Assembly: GCA_964486155.1 (NCBI GenBank)
Contig: CAZAKQ010000011.1
Span: 1-21,215 of the forward strand
From: JAHITU01 sp964486155
Lineage (GTDB): Bacteria > Patescibacteriota > Minisyncoccia > Phycocordibacterales > UBA12079
DNA: 21,215 nt
Direction: 5' to 3'
Part shown: positions 1 through 5,889 of the stretch, piece after piece
Position numbering within the stretch: the stretch's first letter is position 1
Layout: each line of letters begins with the position of its first letter
Notes under the pieces: generated by a model
Seen by the model: the letters and a program-made list of their open reading frames with translations, nothing else
Told to the model about the DNA's origin: nothing
Database searches by the model: none
Position numbers and translations under genes: made by a program

Positions 1-150
1 GTGTAATTTAAAAGATAATAAAAAAACGAAAGTTCTATATAAATTTTAATTTATATAAGACCTTTCTGAGTGAGGGGTTAAGATTCTCTAACCTGCCGGC
101 AGGCAGGAATGAATTTTATCGCAAGCTCAAAATTAATTAAGACAATCTAT
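1..150 (+). repeat. Ribosomal-spacer element, copy A (5' part outside window)
   Basis: This is the 3' part of a structured spacer element that recurs before rplN, rplF, rplR and rplO. Positions 1-150 match 1221-1370 base for base. The stretch contains the A+T palindrome of the element (about 36-57), the 3' arm of its long-range helix (GAGTGAGGGG at about 68-77), the conserved TTAAGATTCTCTAA, a CCTGCCGGCAGG palindrome (92-103) and a conserved tail ending at the rplP start codon. The 5' half, including the matching helix arm, should lie upstream of base 1. A contig or window starting exactly inside a perfect repeat may reflect an assembly break. There is no Shine-Dalgarno motif before rplP. Confidence 0.85.
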
Positions 151-151
151 C

Positions 152-583
152 ATGTTATTCCCTAAAAAAGCAAAACATCGAAAATGGCAAACAGGAAGAA
201 AAAACTTAGAAAAAGTTGGGGTAGCTTCTCGTGGTAATACGATTTCTTTTGGTTCTCATGGTTTGAAAGCTATGGCAGGAGCTAGATTAAGATCTAATCA
301 AATAGAAGCGGCACGAAGAGCAGCTAAGAGATATCTAGGTAAAACAGGTAGAGTTTGGATAAGAGTATTTCCTGATAGACCTTTTACCTCAAAACCATCA
401 GAGGTAAAAATGGGTAAAGGAAAAGGAGCTCCTGAAGGATATTGTGTTCCCGTAAAACCAGGAACAATTTTATTTGAGGTAGATGGAGCTACTGATGAAA
501 AAGCTAAAGAAGCTTTAAGAAAAGCAGGTACTAAAATGCCTGTTAAAACAAAGATTATTGATAGAGCTAGGATAAGCATTTAA
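152..583 (+). CDS. rplP: 50S ribosomal protein L16 (uL16)
   Basis: The 143-residue product is a full-length L16, which binds 23S rRNA near the peptidyl-transferase centre and the tRNA elbow. The N-terminal PKKAKHRKWQTGR stretch, the GLKAMAGARLRSNQIEAARRA core and the GKGKGAPEGYCVPVKPGTILFEVDG loop are typical of the family. It heads the visible part of the cluster. In the usual S10 order rpsC (S3) would precede it, outside this window. The ATG follows the tail of spacer element copy A directly, with no purine-rich ribosome binding site. The rpmC start is 17 nt after the stop, so the two are almost certainly co-transcribed. Confidence 0.97.
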   Translation: MLFPKKAKHRKWQTGRKNLEKVGVASRGNTISFGSHGLKAMAGARLRSNQIEAARRAAKRYLGKTGRVWIRVFPDRPFTSKPSEVKMGKGKGAPEGYCVPVKPGTILFEVDGATDEKAKEALRKAGTKMPVKTKIIDRARISI

Positions 584-600
584 ATTTTAATTAATAATTT

Positions 601-786
601 ATGAAAAAATTAGATTTAAAAAAGAAAATAGATAAAGATTTAAGAAAACTTTTGTCCGAAAAAAGAGCTAGTTTAAGGGAATTTAAATTTGCTTTATCTG
701 GTTCTAAAATTAAAGATATTAAAAAAGCCAAAAATTTAAGAAAAGAAATCGCTAGAATTTTAACTGAATTAAATAGTAGAAAATAA
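601..786 (+). CDS. rpmC: 50S ribosomal protein L29 (uL29)
   Basis: This is a 61-residue, lysine-rich, all-helical protein. The LRKLLSEKRASLREFKFALSG segment followed by DIKKAKNLRKEIARILTEL matches the two-helix hairpin of L29, and the length is normal for the family. L29 sits at the polypeptide exit tunnel. Its position between rplP and rpsQ is the canonical S10-operon place. The start codon follows an A+T-rich spacer (AATAATTT) without a Shine-Dalgarno motif. Confidence 0.95.
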   Translation: MKKLDLKKKIDKDLRKLLSEKRASLREFKFALSGSKIKDIKKAKNLRKEIARILTELNSRK

Positions 787-833
787 TTTAAGAAATTATT
801 TTTAAATTAAAAATTATAAATGATAAATTAAAA

Positions 834-1097
834 ATGACGGAGAAAAAAACAGAACAAAAAAATACTGTAATTAAGAAAACCCTAAAAGGGGAGGTTGTTT
901 CTAATAAAATGAATAAAACTTTAGTAGTTTTGGTAAAAAGATTTGTTAAACATCCTAAATATGGAAAATATAGAACTCTTTCAAAAAAATTCAAGGCTCA
1001 TTATGACAAGGGAGAGTATAATATTGGAGATAAGATAACGATTCAAGAATGTAATCCTATTTCTAAAGATAAAAAATTTCGCGTAATTAAAATCTAA
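834..1097 (+). CDS. rpsQ: 30S ribosomal protein S17 (uS17)
   Basis: The 87-residue product is S17, a primary binder of 16S rRNA. Diagnostic segments are LKGEVVSNKMNKTLVVLV, FVKHPKYGKY and the C-terminal GDKITIQECNPISKDKKFRVIKI. The first dozen residues (MTEKKTEQKNTV) are a short polar extension before the OB-fold. It is the third gene of the rplP-rpmC-rpsQ trio. Its TAA stop is followed immediately by the first hairpin of spacer element copy B, so the trio is separated from rplN by 271 nt of structured sequence. Confidence 0.96.
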   Translation: MTEKKTEQKNTVIKKTLKGEVVSNKMNKTLVVLVKRFVKHPKYGKYRTLSKKFKAHYDKGEYNIGDKITIQECNPISKDKKFRVIKI

Positions 1098-1368
1098 GTA
1101 TTTCACCCGTGAATTGAGTGTTTGATTTCGGTCAAATGCTCAATTCACGGAATGTGAAATAACACCCCTCACCCAGAAAGATCTTATTGACTATCGTCAA
1201 TAACTTAAAAGGAGAGGATAGTGTAATTTAAAAGATAATAAAAAAACGAAAGTTCTATATAAATTTTAATTTATATAAGACCTTTCTGAGTGAGGGGTTA
1301 AGATTCTCTAACCTGCCGGCAGGCAGGAATGAATTTTATCGCAAGCTCAAAATTAATTAAGACAATCT
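1098..1368 (+). repeat. Ribosomal-spacer element, copy B (complete)
   Basis: This is the complete structured spacer between rpsQ and rplN. Seen directly: hairpin H1 with arms 1099-1118 and 1139-1161; a long-range helix H2 pairing about 1165-1186 with 1275-1297 (CCCCTCACCC against GAGTGAGGGG, with two A.C mismatches); inside it hairpin H3 at 1184-1203 (TTATTGAC, loop TATC, GTCAATAA) and an A+T palindrome H4 at 1256-1277. A conserved TTAAGATTCTCTAA, a CCTGCCGGCAGG palindrome (1312-1323) and a tail ending in the rplN ATG follow. AAAGGAGAGG near 1207-1216 resembles a Shine-Dalgarno motif but is about 150 nt from any start codon. No poly-T follows H1, so it is not a normal terminator. Confidence 0.88.
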
Positions 1369-1740
1369 ATGATACAACCACAATCAATAGTAAAAATAAC
1401 AGATAATTCAGGCGGAAAAATCGGTAGGGTTTTTAAGGTACTTGGAGGTTCTAAAAAAAGATATGCTAGAATTGGAGATATTGTGGTTTTATCTGTGCAA
1501 GTAGCTGAGCCAAGAAAAAATGTAAAGAAAAAAGACGTATTAAGAGCAGTGGTTGTACGAGCTAAGCAAAAAACTAGAAGAAAGGATGGTTCTTATATTC
1601 GTTTTGACGATAATGCGGTTGTAATTGTTGATAAAGAAAAGAAAGAACCGATAGCTGGAAGAATTTTTGGTCCAATTCCAAGAGAAATTGCAGACTTAGG
1701 ATATCAAAAAATTATTTCCTTAGCACCGGAAGTGATATAG
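1369..1740 (+). CDS. rplN: 50S ribosomal protein L14 (uL14)
   Basis: This 123-residue protein is a full-length L14. It opens with MIQPQSIVKITDNSGGK, contains RVFKVLGGSKKRYARIGDIVVLSV and ends with the conserved VDKEKKEPIAGRIFGPIPRE segment. L14 binds 23S rRNA at the subunit interface, near L19. It is the first gene of the canonical spc order. The ATG is formed at the junction with spacer element copy B (CAATCT-ATG) and has no Shine-Dalgarno motif. rplX follows after a 48-nt A+T-rich spacer. Confidence 0.97.
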   Translation: MIQPQSIVKITDNSGGKIGRVFKVLGGSKKRYARIGDIVVLSVQVAEPRKNVKKKDVLRAVVVRAKQKTRRKDGSYIRFDDNAVVIVDKEKKEPIAGRIFGPIPREIADLGYQKIISLAPEVI

Positions 1741-1788
1741 AAGAGTTAAAAGTTTGTAAAGTCTATAAAGTCAAAAAATTTAAAAAAT

Positions 1789-2097
1789 ATGCGAATAAAA
1801 AAGAATGACAATGTAATAATAATAGCCGGAAAAGACAAAGGTAAAACAGGTAAAGTTTTACGTGCTTTTCCTGTTTCTGACAGAGTTTTGGTTGAAGGTG
1901 TAAATAAATTAAAGAAAAATCGTAGAGCTACTAAATCGGGACAAAAGGGACAAATTATTGAAAAAGAATTTCCTATTCATGTTTCTAATGTAGCCTATAT
2001 AGATCCTAAAACTAAAAAAGCTACAAGATTAGGAAAAAAAGAAGTAAAGGGTAAAATGATTAGAGTAACTAAAAAAAGTGGAACAGTAATAAACTAG
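1789..2097 (+). CDS. rplX: 50S ribosomal protein L24 (uL24)
   Basis: The 102-residue product carries the KOW motif near its N-terminus (MRIKKNDNVIIIAGKDKGKTGKVL) and the KNRRATKSGQKGQIIEKEFPIHVSNVA segment typical of L24, an early assembly protein of the 50S subunit. Its place between rplN and rplE is canonical. Its stop codon is part of the outer arm of a nested inverted repeat that occupies the spacer before rplE. Confidence 0.96.
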   Translation: MRIKKNDNVIIIAGKDKGKTGKVLRAFPVSDRVLVEGVNKLKKNRRATKSGQKGQIIEKEFPIHVSNVAYIDPKTKKATRLGKKEVKGKMIRVTKKSGTVIN

Positions 2098-2197
2098 TCA
2101 AAAGTTAAAAGTCCATAAAGTCTATAAAGTAAAAATTTGCAGAGCAAATTTTTTAAAAAAAAGACTTTCGACTTTCGACTTTATAGACTTTAGACTA
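2096..2197 (+). repeat. Nested inverted repeat filling the rplX-rplE spacer
   Basis: The spacer folds almost end to end. An outer TAGTC/GACTA pair (2096-2100 and 2193-2197) encloses 12-bp arms AGTCTATAAAGT (2119-2130) and ACTTTATAGACT (2178-2189). Inside is a hairpin of AAAAATTTGC, loop AGA and GCAAATTTTT (2131-2153). The inner hairpin belongs to the same design as those before rpsH, rplO and secY. There is no clear poly-T tract after a stem on the + strand, so read-through to rplE is expected. Confidence 0.75.
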
Positions 2198-2203
2198 ATT
2201 AAT

Positions 2204-2755
2204 ATGAATACTAAAGAACAACAAAATAAAACTTTTGATACATTAAAATCAGAATTTGGATATAAAAATATAATGCAATCTCCTAAATTGGAGAAGGTTG
2301 TTTTAAATATTGGTACAGGATCTACTCGGTTAGATAAAAAGAAGATTGAGTTAATTCAAGATAGAATAATTAAAATTACAGGTCAAAAACCTGCTTATAG
2401 AAAAGCTAAGAAATCAATAGCAGGATTTAAATTAAGAGAAGGTGAAAACGTTGGTTTTCAAGTAACTTTAAGGGGAGATAGAATGTTTGGATTTTTAGAT
2501 AAGTTAATAGATATTGCTTTACCAAGAACAAAAGATTTTAGAGGTTTAAATTTAAAATCTATTGATGAGATGGGAAATGCGACTCTAGGTATAAAAGAAC
2601 ATATTATTTTCCCCGAAACTTCGGATGAAGAATTGAGAGATATCTTTGGAATGTCAATCTCAGTAGTAACTTCAGCAGATAATAGAAAAGAAGCAGAAGC
2701 TTTCTTTAGACATTTAGGTTTTCCTTTTAAGAAACCAACAGAAGACAAAAAATAA
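2204..2755 (+). CDS. rplE: 50S ribosomal protein L5 (uL5)
   Basis: The 183-residue product is L5, which binds 5S rRNA and contacts P-site tRNA. Family segments visible are QSPKLEKVVLNIG, ITGQKPAYRKAKKSIAGFKLREG, VTLRGDRMFGFLDKL, ALPRTKDFRGL and the C-terminal EAEAFFRHLGFPF. Length is normal. It is the third spc gene. It is followed 22 nt downstream by a strong intrinsic terminator, unusual inside this operon, so rplN-rplX-rplE may form a separate transcript or the terminator may leak. Confidence 0.97.
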   Translation: MNTKEQQNKTFDTLKSEFGYKNIMQSPKLEKVVLNIGTGSTRLDKKKIELIQDRIIKITGQKPAYRKAKKSIAGFKLREGENVGFQVTLRGDRMFGFLDKLIDIALPRTKDFRGLNLKSIDEMGNATLGIKEHIIFPETSDEELRDIFGMSISVVTSADNRKEAEAFFRHLGFPFKKPTEDKK

Positions 2756-2777
2756 TTAAATAAATAAACCAAAAAAC

Positions 2778-2812
2778 AAAAATACTCCAATCGATTGGAG
2801 TATTTTTGTTTT
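2778..2812 (+). terminator. Strong intrinsic terminator inside the spc cluster, after rplE
   Basis: A perfect 30-bp palindrome (2778-2807) has 15-bp arms centred on AATCGATT with the TACTCCAA/TTGGAGTA core. It runs into TTTTT-G-TTTT. The A-tract on the 5' side suggests it can also act on the opposite strand. A near-identical palindrome occurs at 12767-12790 and a decayed version at about 19814-19860. Confidence 0.85.
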
Positions 2813-2827
2813 AAATTTAATCATCCA

Positions 2828-2863
2828 ATTCCCCGTCAGCTTGTTGCGGGGGTAGTTTATTGA
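2828..2863. repeat. Short palindromic repeat followed by TAGTTTATTGA
   Basis: CCCCG (2831-2835) and CGGGG (2847-2851) flank a CAGCTTGTTG-type loop. The hairpin is followed by TAGTTTATTGA. A diverged copy lies at 8148-8182, where the arms have changed but the layout and the TAGTTTATTGA tail persist. Both copies lie just downstream of an intrinsic terminator. The rest of the 291-nt gap before rpsN (2864-2959) is A+T-rich and I see nothing else in it. Confidence 0.6.
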
Positions 2864-2959
2864 CTATATCTATAGCCATTGAATTTTGTGTATATAATTA
2901 TATGTATGTTTATTGAGTTTATCTTATAAATTATATGTTTGTAATATAGATATATTTCG

Positions 2960-2988
2960 TTGACATTGAGGAAGCTTTTTGATAGGAT
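2960..2988 (+). promoter_or_regulatory. Candidate promoter for rpsN and the downstream spc genes
   Basis: A consensus -35 TTGACA (2960-2965) is separated by 17 nt from TAGGAT (2983-2988, 4 of 6 to TATAAT). It lies after the rplE terminator, which is where a new promoter would be required. A small hairpin (CCGCTA...TGGCGG, about 2999-3016) would lie in the roughly 50-nt leader. Confidence 0.5.
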
Positions 2989-3046
2989 AAGCAAGTATCC
3001 GCTAGTATTTTGGCGGTTATTATTTGGAAATATAAACGAAATAATT

Positions 3047-3232
3047 ATGGCAAAAAAATCAGTAATAGCTAGAGCAAATAGAACCCCAAAATTTTCTACA
3101 CGAACAGTAAATAGATGTTTTAAATGTGGAAGAAAAAGAGGATATATGAGACAATTTGATTTGTGTCGGATTTGTTTTAGAGAATTAGCCAATGAGGGTA
3201 AAATTCCAGGAGTAAGAAAATCATCTTGGTAA
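3047..3232 (+). CDS. rpsN: 30S ribosomal protein S14, zinc-binding type (uS14)
   Basis: I choose the ATG at 3047, giving 61 residues (MAKKSVIARANRTPKF...), the usual length of the zinc-binding S14 form. An in-frame TTG upstream (2960) would add 29 residues unlike the family, and it overlaps the candidate -35 box. The CFKCGRKRGY and LCRICFREL segments supply the CxxC...CxxC zinc site, and the C-terminus GKIPGVRKSSW is characteristic. S14 is a late-assembly protein of the 30S head. The ATG is preceded by AAATAATT, not by a Shine-Dalgarno motif. Confidence 0.96.
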   Translation: MAKKSVIARANRTPKFSTRTVNRCFKCGRKRGYMRQFDLCRICFRELANEGKIPGVRKSSW

Positions 3233-3289
3233 CAAATTATAAAAGCACTAGAACCCTCCCAAGGCGGACAGGCATTAAAACATAAAAAC

Positions 3290-3316
3290 AGAAAAATTTG
3301 CGAAGCAAATTTTTCT
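3290..3316 (+). repeat. AAATTTGC/GCAAATTT hairpin and G-poor leader before rpsH
   Basis: Twelve-bp arms (3290-3301 and 3305-3316) with a GAA loop form AGAAAAATTTGC / GCAAATTTTTCT. The hairpin is followed by CTCCTAAAAACCTAAAG and then a C/A-rich stretch with hardly any G that runs up to the rpsH ATG. The same arrangement precedes rplO and secY. A CCTCCC-AAGGCGG stretch (about 3255-3268) just upstream resembles the short G+C-rich palindromes found elsewhere in the window. Confidence 0.65.
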
Positions 3317-3356
3317 CCTAAAAACCTAAAGACCTAATATACTAACAATCTAAACT

Positions 3357-3752
3357 ATGACAAGAGATATAATTTCAGAATTAATAATAGGAATAAAAAA
3401 TGCAGGAAAAGCAGGTAAGGAGTCTGTGAAGCTTCCTTATTCTAATTTTAAATTGGCAGTGGCTGAAGTGTTAAAGGCTGAAGGTTTTATTGAATCTTTT
3501 ACTAAAATAGGAAAAGCTCCAAAAAGAATACTTGAAATTGGAATAGCTTATAAAAGTAAAAATACACCAAAGATTAGAGAGGTGGTTCGAGTGTCTAAAC
3601 TATCCAAAAGAATTTATTTAAATTCTAAAGACATAAAGAAAGTTAAAAATGGTTTTGGTAAATTAATAATATCTACTTCAGAAGGGATTATGACAGGTGA
3701 ACAGGCTAAGAAAAAAGGATTAGGAGGAGAAGCATTGTTTAAGATTTGGTAA
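3357..3752 (+). CDS. rpsH: 30S ribosomal protein S8 (uS8)
   Basis: The 131-residue product is S8, a primary 16S rRNA binder and the translational repressor of the spc operon in E. coli. Visible family features are the N-terminal DIISELIIGIKNAGKAG, the VLKAEGFIESF helix-strand and the C-terminal ISTSEGIMTGEQAKKKGLGGEALFKIW with its near-universal STSxGxMT motif. Length is normal. The start lies in AACTATG, with no Shine-Dalgarno motif. The stop runs directly into spacer element copy C. Confidence 0.96.
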   Translation: MTRDIISELIIGIKNAGKAGKESVKLPYSNFKLAVAEVLKAEGFIESFTKIGKAPKRILEIGIAYKSKNTPKIREVVRVSKLSKRIYLNSKDIKKVKNGFGKLIISTSEGIMTGEQAKKKGLGGEALFKIW

Positions 3753-4029
3753 TTATTTCACCCGTGAATTGAGAATTAAACTTGTTTTAATTTTCAATTC
3801 ACGGCATGTGAAATATTACCCCTCACCCAAAAAAGTCTTATTGACTATCGTCAATAATCTAAAAAGGAGAGTAAGGTATATTTAAAAAAATAAGAAAAGC
3901 GAAAGTTCTATATAAATTTTAATTTATATGAGACCTTTCTGGGTGAGGGGTTAAGATTCTCTAACCTGTCTATCGGCAGGCAGGAATGAATTTTATCATC
4001 AGCTCAAAAATTAATTAAGAATATCTATT
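3753..4029 (+). repeat. Ribosomal-spacer element, copy C
   Basis: This copy fills the rpsH-rplF gap. H1 spans 3754-3815: its base (TATTTCAC/GTGAAATA) matches copy B, while its upper stem has different bases that still pair. H2 pairs about 3819-3838 with 3931-3950 (3' arm AGACCTTTCTGGGTGAGGGG), with two A.C mismatches on the 5' side. H3 (3838-3857) is identical to copy B. The palindrome after CTCTAA is a variant containing TCTATC. The tail ends two bases before the rplF ATG. Confidence 0.87.
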
Positions 4030-4563
4030 ATGTCAAGAATAGGAAAACAACAATATGAAATTCCAGAAAAAACCGAAGTTACTTTGGTTGATAATTTTAT
4101 AGTTGTAAAAGGCCCTTTAGGAGAATTAAAAAGGGAATTACGACCAGAAATTGAAGTTAAGATAGAAGACAATAAAGTTTCGGTAAATCCTACTAATAAT
4201 TCTCCTTTTGCTAAAGCTCTTTGGGGGACATATGCTTCACATATCACTAATATGATGCAAGGAGTAAACACTCTTTATGAAAAAAAGTTAATATTAGAAG
4301 GAGTAGGTTTTAAATCAGAAGTAAAAGGAAACAAATTAGTTTTAGCTCTAGGTTTTTCTCATTTAGTAGAGGTGGAAATTCCTGAAGGATTGACTGTTAT
4401 TGCAGAAAAGAATAATATTACTGTATCAGGTATAGATAAAGAGTTGGTAGGGTCGTTTACCTCTAAAGTTAGAATAAAAAAGAAAGCAGAACCCTATAAA
4501 GGAAAAGGTTTTAGATATCATGACGAGGTAATTAGAAGAAAACAAGGTAAGAAGAATGTGTAA
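4030..4563 (+). CDS. rplF: 50S ribosomal protein L6 (uL6)
   Basis: The 177-residue product has the duplicated L6 fold and normal length. Diagnostic segments are MSRIGKQQYEIPEKTEV at the N-terminus, VKGPLGELKRELRP, NMMQGV in the middle and the C-terminal KKKAEPYKGKGFRYHDEVIRRKQGKK, which matches the highly conserved EPYKGKGIRY motif. L6 binds 23S rRNA near the GTPase-associated region. It lies between two spacer elements (copies C and D). Its TAA stop is paired into the base of H1 of copy D. Confidence 0.97.
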   Translation: MSRIGKQQYEIPEKTEVTLVDNFIVVKGPLGELKRELRPEIEVKIEDNKVSVNPTNNSPFAKALWGTYASHITNMMQGVNTLYEKKLILEGVGFKSEVKGNKLVLALGFSHLVEVEIPEGLTVIAEKNNITVSGIDKELVGSFTSKVRIKKKAEPYKGKGFRYHDEVIRRKQGKKNV

Positions 4564-4817
4564 TTTCGTCCGTGAATTTAGAGTTGAATTTATTCAATTT
4601 TAAATTCACGGTTAACGAAATTAACACCCCTCACCCAAAAAGGTCTTATTGAACTATCGTCAATAATCTAAAAGGAAGAGTAAGGTATATTTAAAAAAAG
4701 GAGAAAAACGAAAGTTCTATATAAATTTTAATTTATATGAGACCTTTCTGGGTGAGGGGTTAAGATTCTCTAAATGAATTTTATCGCCAGCTCAAAAATT
4801 AATTAAGATAATCTATA
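4562..4817 (+). repeat. Ribosomal-spacer element, copy D (lacks the CTGCC palindrome)
   Basis: This copy fills the rplF-rplR gap. H1 (4562-4622) has AATTTCGT/ACGAAATT at its base, where copies B, C and E have TTTCAC/GTGAAA; both members of two base pairs have changed together. H2 pairs about 4627-4646 with 4740-4759. H3 has one extra A. After ATTCTCTAA the sequence goes straight to ATGAATTTTATC, so this copy lacks the CTGCC-type palindrome present in A, B, C and E and gives an empty site for it. Confidence 0.87.
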
Positions 4818-5168
4818 ATGGATAAAAATAAAATTAAAACTGAATCAAGGAAAAGAAGACATCGAAGAGTTCGATCGAAGGTTATTGGGACTGCTAAAAA
4901 ACCTCGCCTATGTGTTTATAAATCAAATAAATATATTTATGCACAAATTATTGATGATGAAAAAAATAGAACTTTGGCAGCATCTTCAAGTTTGAAAATG
5001 AAAGCAAATTCTTTATTGGAAAATGCTACAAAAGTGGGAAAGGAAATTGCAATTAAAGCAAAAGATTTAAAAATTAAAAAAGTAGTTTTCGACAAAGGAG
5101 GTTATATTTATACTGGAAAAATCGAAACTTTAGCTAATGCTGCTAGAAAAGAAGGTTTGAAATTTTAA
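4818..5168 (+). CDS. rplR: 50S ribosomal protein L18 (uL18)
   Basis: The 116-residue product is L18, which with L5 attaches 5S rRNA to the large subunit. Typical features are the basic N-terminus (SRKRRHRRVRSKVIGTAKKPRLCVYKSNKYIYAQIIDD) and the C-terminal VVFDKGGYIYTGKIETLANAARKEGLKF, close to the conserved FDRGGYxYHGRVKALADAAREGGLxF pattern. The ATG abuts the tail of copy D (ATCTATA-ATG). rpsE starts 10 nt after the stop; this is the one tight junction in this part of the cluster. Confidence 0.96.
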   Translation: MDKNKIKTESRKRRHRRVRSKVIGTAKKPRLCVYKSNKYIYAQIIDDEKNRTLAASSSLKMKANSLLENATKVGKEIAIKAKDLKIKKVVFDKGGYIYTGKIETLANAARKEGLKF

Positions 5169-5178
5169 ATAAATTATT

Positions 5179-5889
5179 ATGACAGAAAAAAATAATTCGT
5201 CAGTTGACGAGAAAAAAGAAAAAGAAGTCTCCTCATCGGTGACCCGCCGAGGAGGCGGGAAGAGTAATGAGGAAAAAGCAGTGAAAGAAACTGAGGTTAT
5301 TTCTAATGAAGAAAAACTTTCTGAAGCTAAAGTAGAGAAAGACAAGAAAGAAGATAAGAAACCAGAAGTTTCTGATTCAAAAAAAACTTTTGCTAAAAAG
5401 AAAACTTTTAAAAAGAATTTTAATTCTAGAAAGAGAAAAAAATTTACAAGACCTCGTTCTGAATTTGATCAAAAAATAATTAAAATTAGAAGAGTTACTC
5501 GTGTGATGTCTGGAGGAAGAAGATTTTCTTTTTCAGTTGCTATTGTATTAGGAAATAGGAAAGGAAAAGTAGGAGTAGGAGTAGCAAAGGCCAGTGATAC
5601 TGCTTTAGCTATAGAAAAAGCTATAAAAAAAGCTAAGAAAAACATGATTGAATTAAAATTAACTAAAAATAATTCAATTCCTTATGATGTAAAAAATAAA
5701 TATTGTTCCTCAGTAATTCAAATTTTACCTACAAAAGAAGGAGTGGGGTTGAGTGCAGGATCTTCTGTAAAAACAGTGTTAGAATTAGCGGGGATTACAG
5801 ATGTAACAGCTAAAGTAATTACTAGATCTAAAAATCAATTAAATATTGCAAAATCAACAATAGAAGCTTTAAAAGATTTCAAAAAATAA
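5179..5889 (+). CDS. rpsE: 30S ribosomal protein S5 (uS5) with long charged N-terminal extension
   Basis: At 236 residues this is well above the roughly 165 usual for S5. The conserved part starts near residue 95: FDQKIIKIRRVTRVMSGGRR and VAIVLGNRKGKVGVGVAKA, followed by the C-terminal VKTVLELAGITDVTAKVITRSKNQLNIAKSTIEAL. S5 acts in decoding fidelity and mRNA entry. The first 90 or so residues are a Lys/Glu/Ser-rich low-complexity extension. Residues 17-27 (VSSSVTRRGGG) are encoded by a 33-bp G+C-rich palindromic unit, also present in frame in murB. rpmD (uL30), normally next, is absent. Confidence 0.96.
   Translation: MTEKNNSSVDEKKEKEVSSSVTRRGGGKSNEEKAVKETEVISNEEKLSEAKVEKDKKEDKKPEVSDSKKTFAKKKTFKKNFNSRKRKKFTRPRSEFDQKIIKIRRVTRVMSGGRRFSFSVAIVLGNRKGKVGVGVAKASDTALAIEKAIKKAKKNMIELKLTKNNSIPYDVKNKYCSSVIQILPTKEGVGLSAGSSVKTVLELAGITDVTAKVITRSKNQLNIAKSTIEALKDFKK
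5227..5259 (+). repeat. 33-bp G+C-rich palindromic unit inside rpsE (in frame)
   Basis: This is a 33-nt unit of exactly 11 codons. It contains the hairpin CCCGCC-GAGGA-GGCGGG and a leading GTCTCC...GGTGAC imperfect hairpin. It matches 16024-16056 in murB at 31 of 33 positions and is read in the same frame there. It is G+C-rich in a strongly A+T-rich gene, consistent with an inserted mobile palindrome comparable in concept to the Rickettsia palindromic elements. That comparison is an inference. Confidence 0.85.

Noticed and set aside
298..579. Antisense open frames opposite ribosomal genes and secA (for example 298-579, 788-994, 2458-2790, 4011-4271, 5130-5345, 19176-19391 on the - strand)
   Set aside because: They lie opposite or overlap clear conserved genes, have no recognisable domains and no promoter of their own.
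1098..1163. Hairpin H1 of the spacer elements as a transcription terminator
   Set aside because: No T-run follows any of the copies, and downstream ribosomal genes need read-through. A role in RNA processing or stability is more likely.
1205..1225. AAAGGAGAGG as a ribosome binding site with a small ORF in spacer element B
   Set aside because: The nearest GTG is followed at once by TAA and no useful frame follows. The stretch is part of the conserved RNA element and is about 150 nt from the rplN start.
2960..3046. N-terminal extension of S14 from a TTG at 2960
   Set aside because: The extra 29 residues do not resemble S14, and the TTG is part of the candidate -35 box TTGACA. The ATG at 3047 gives the normal 61-residue zinc-type protein.
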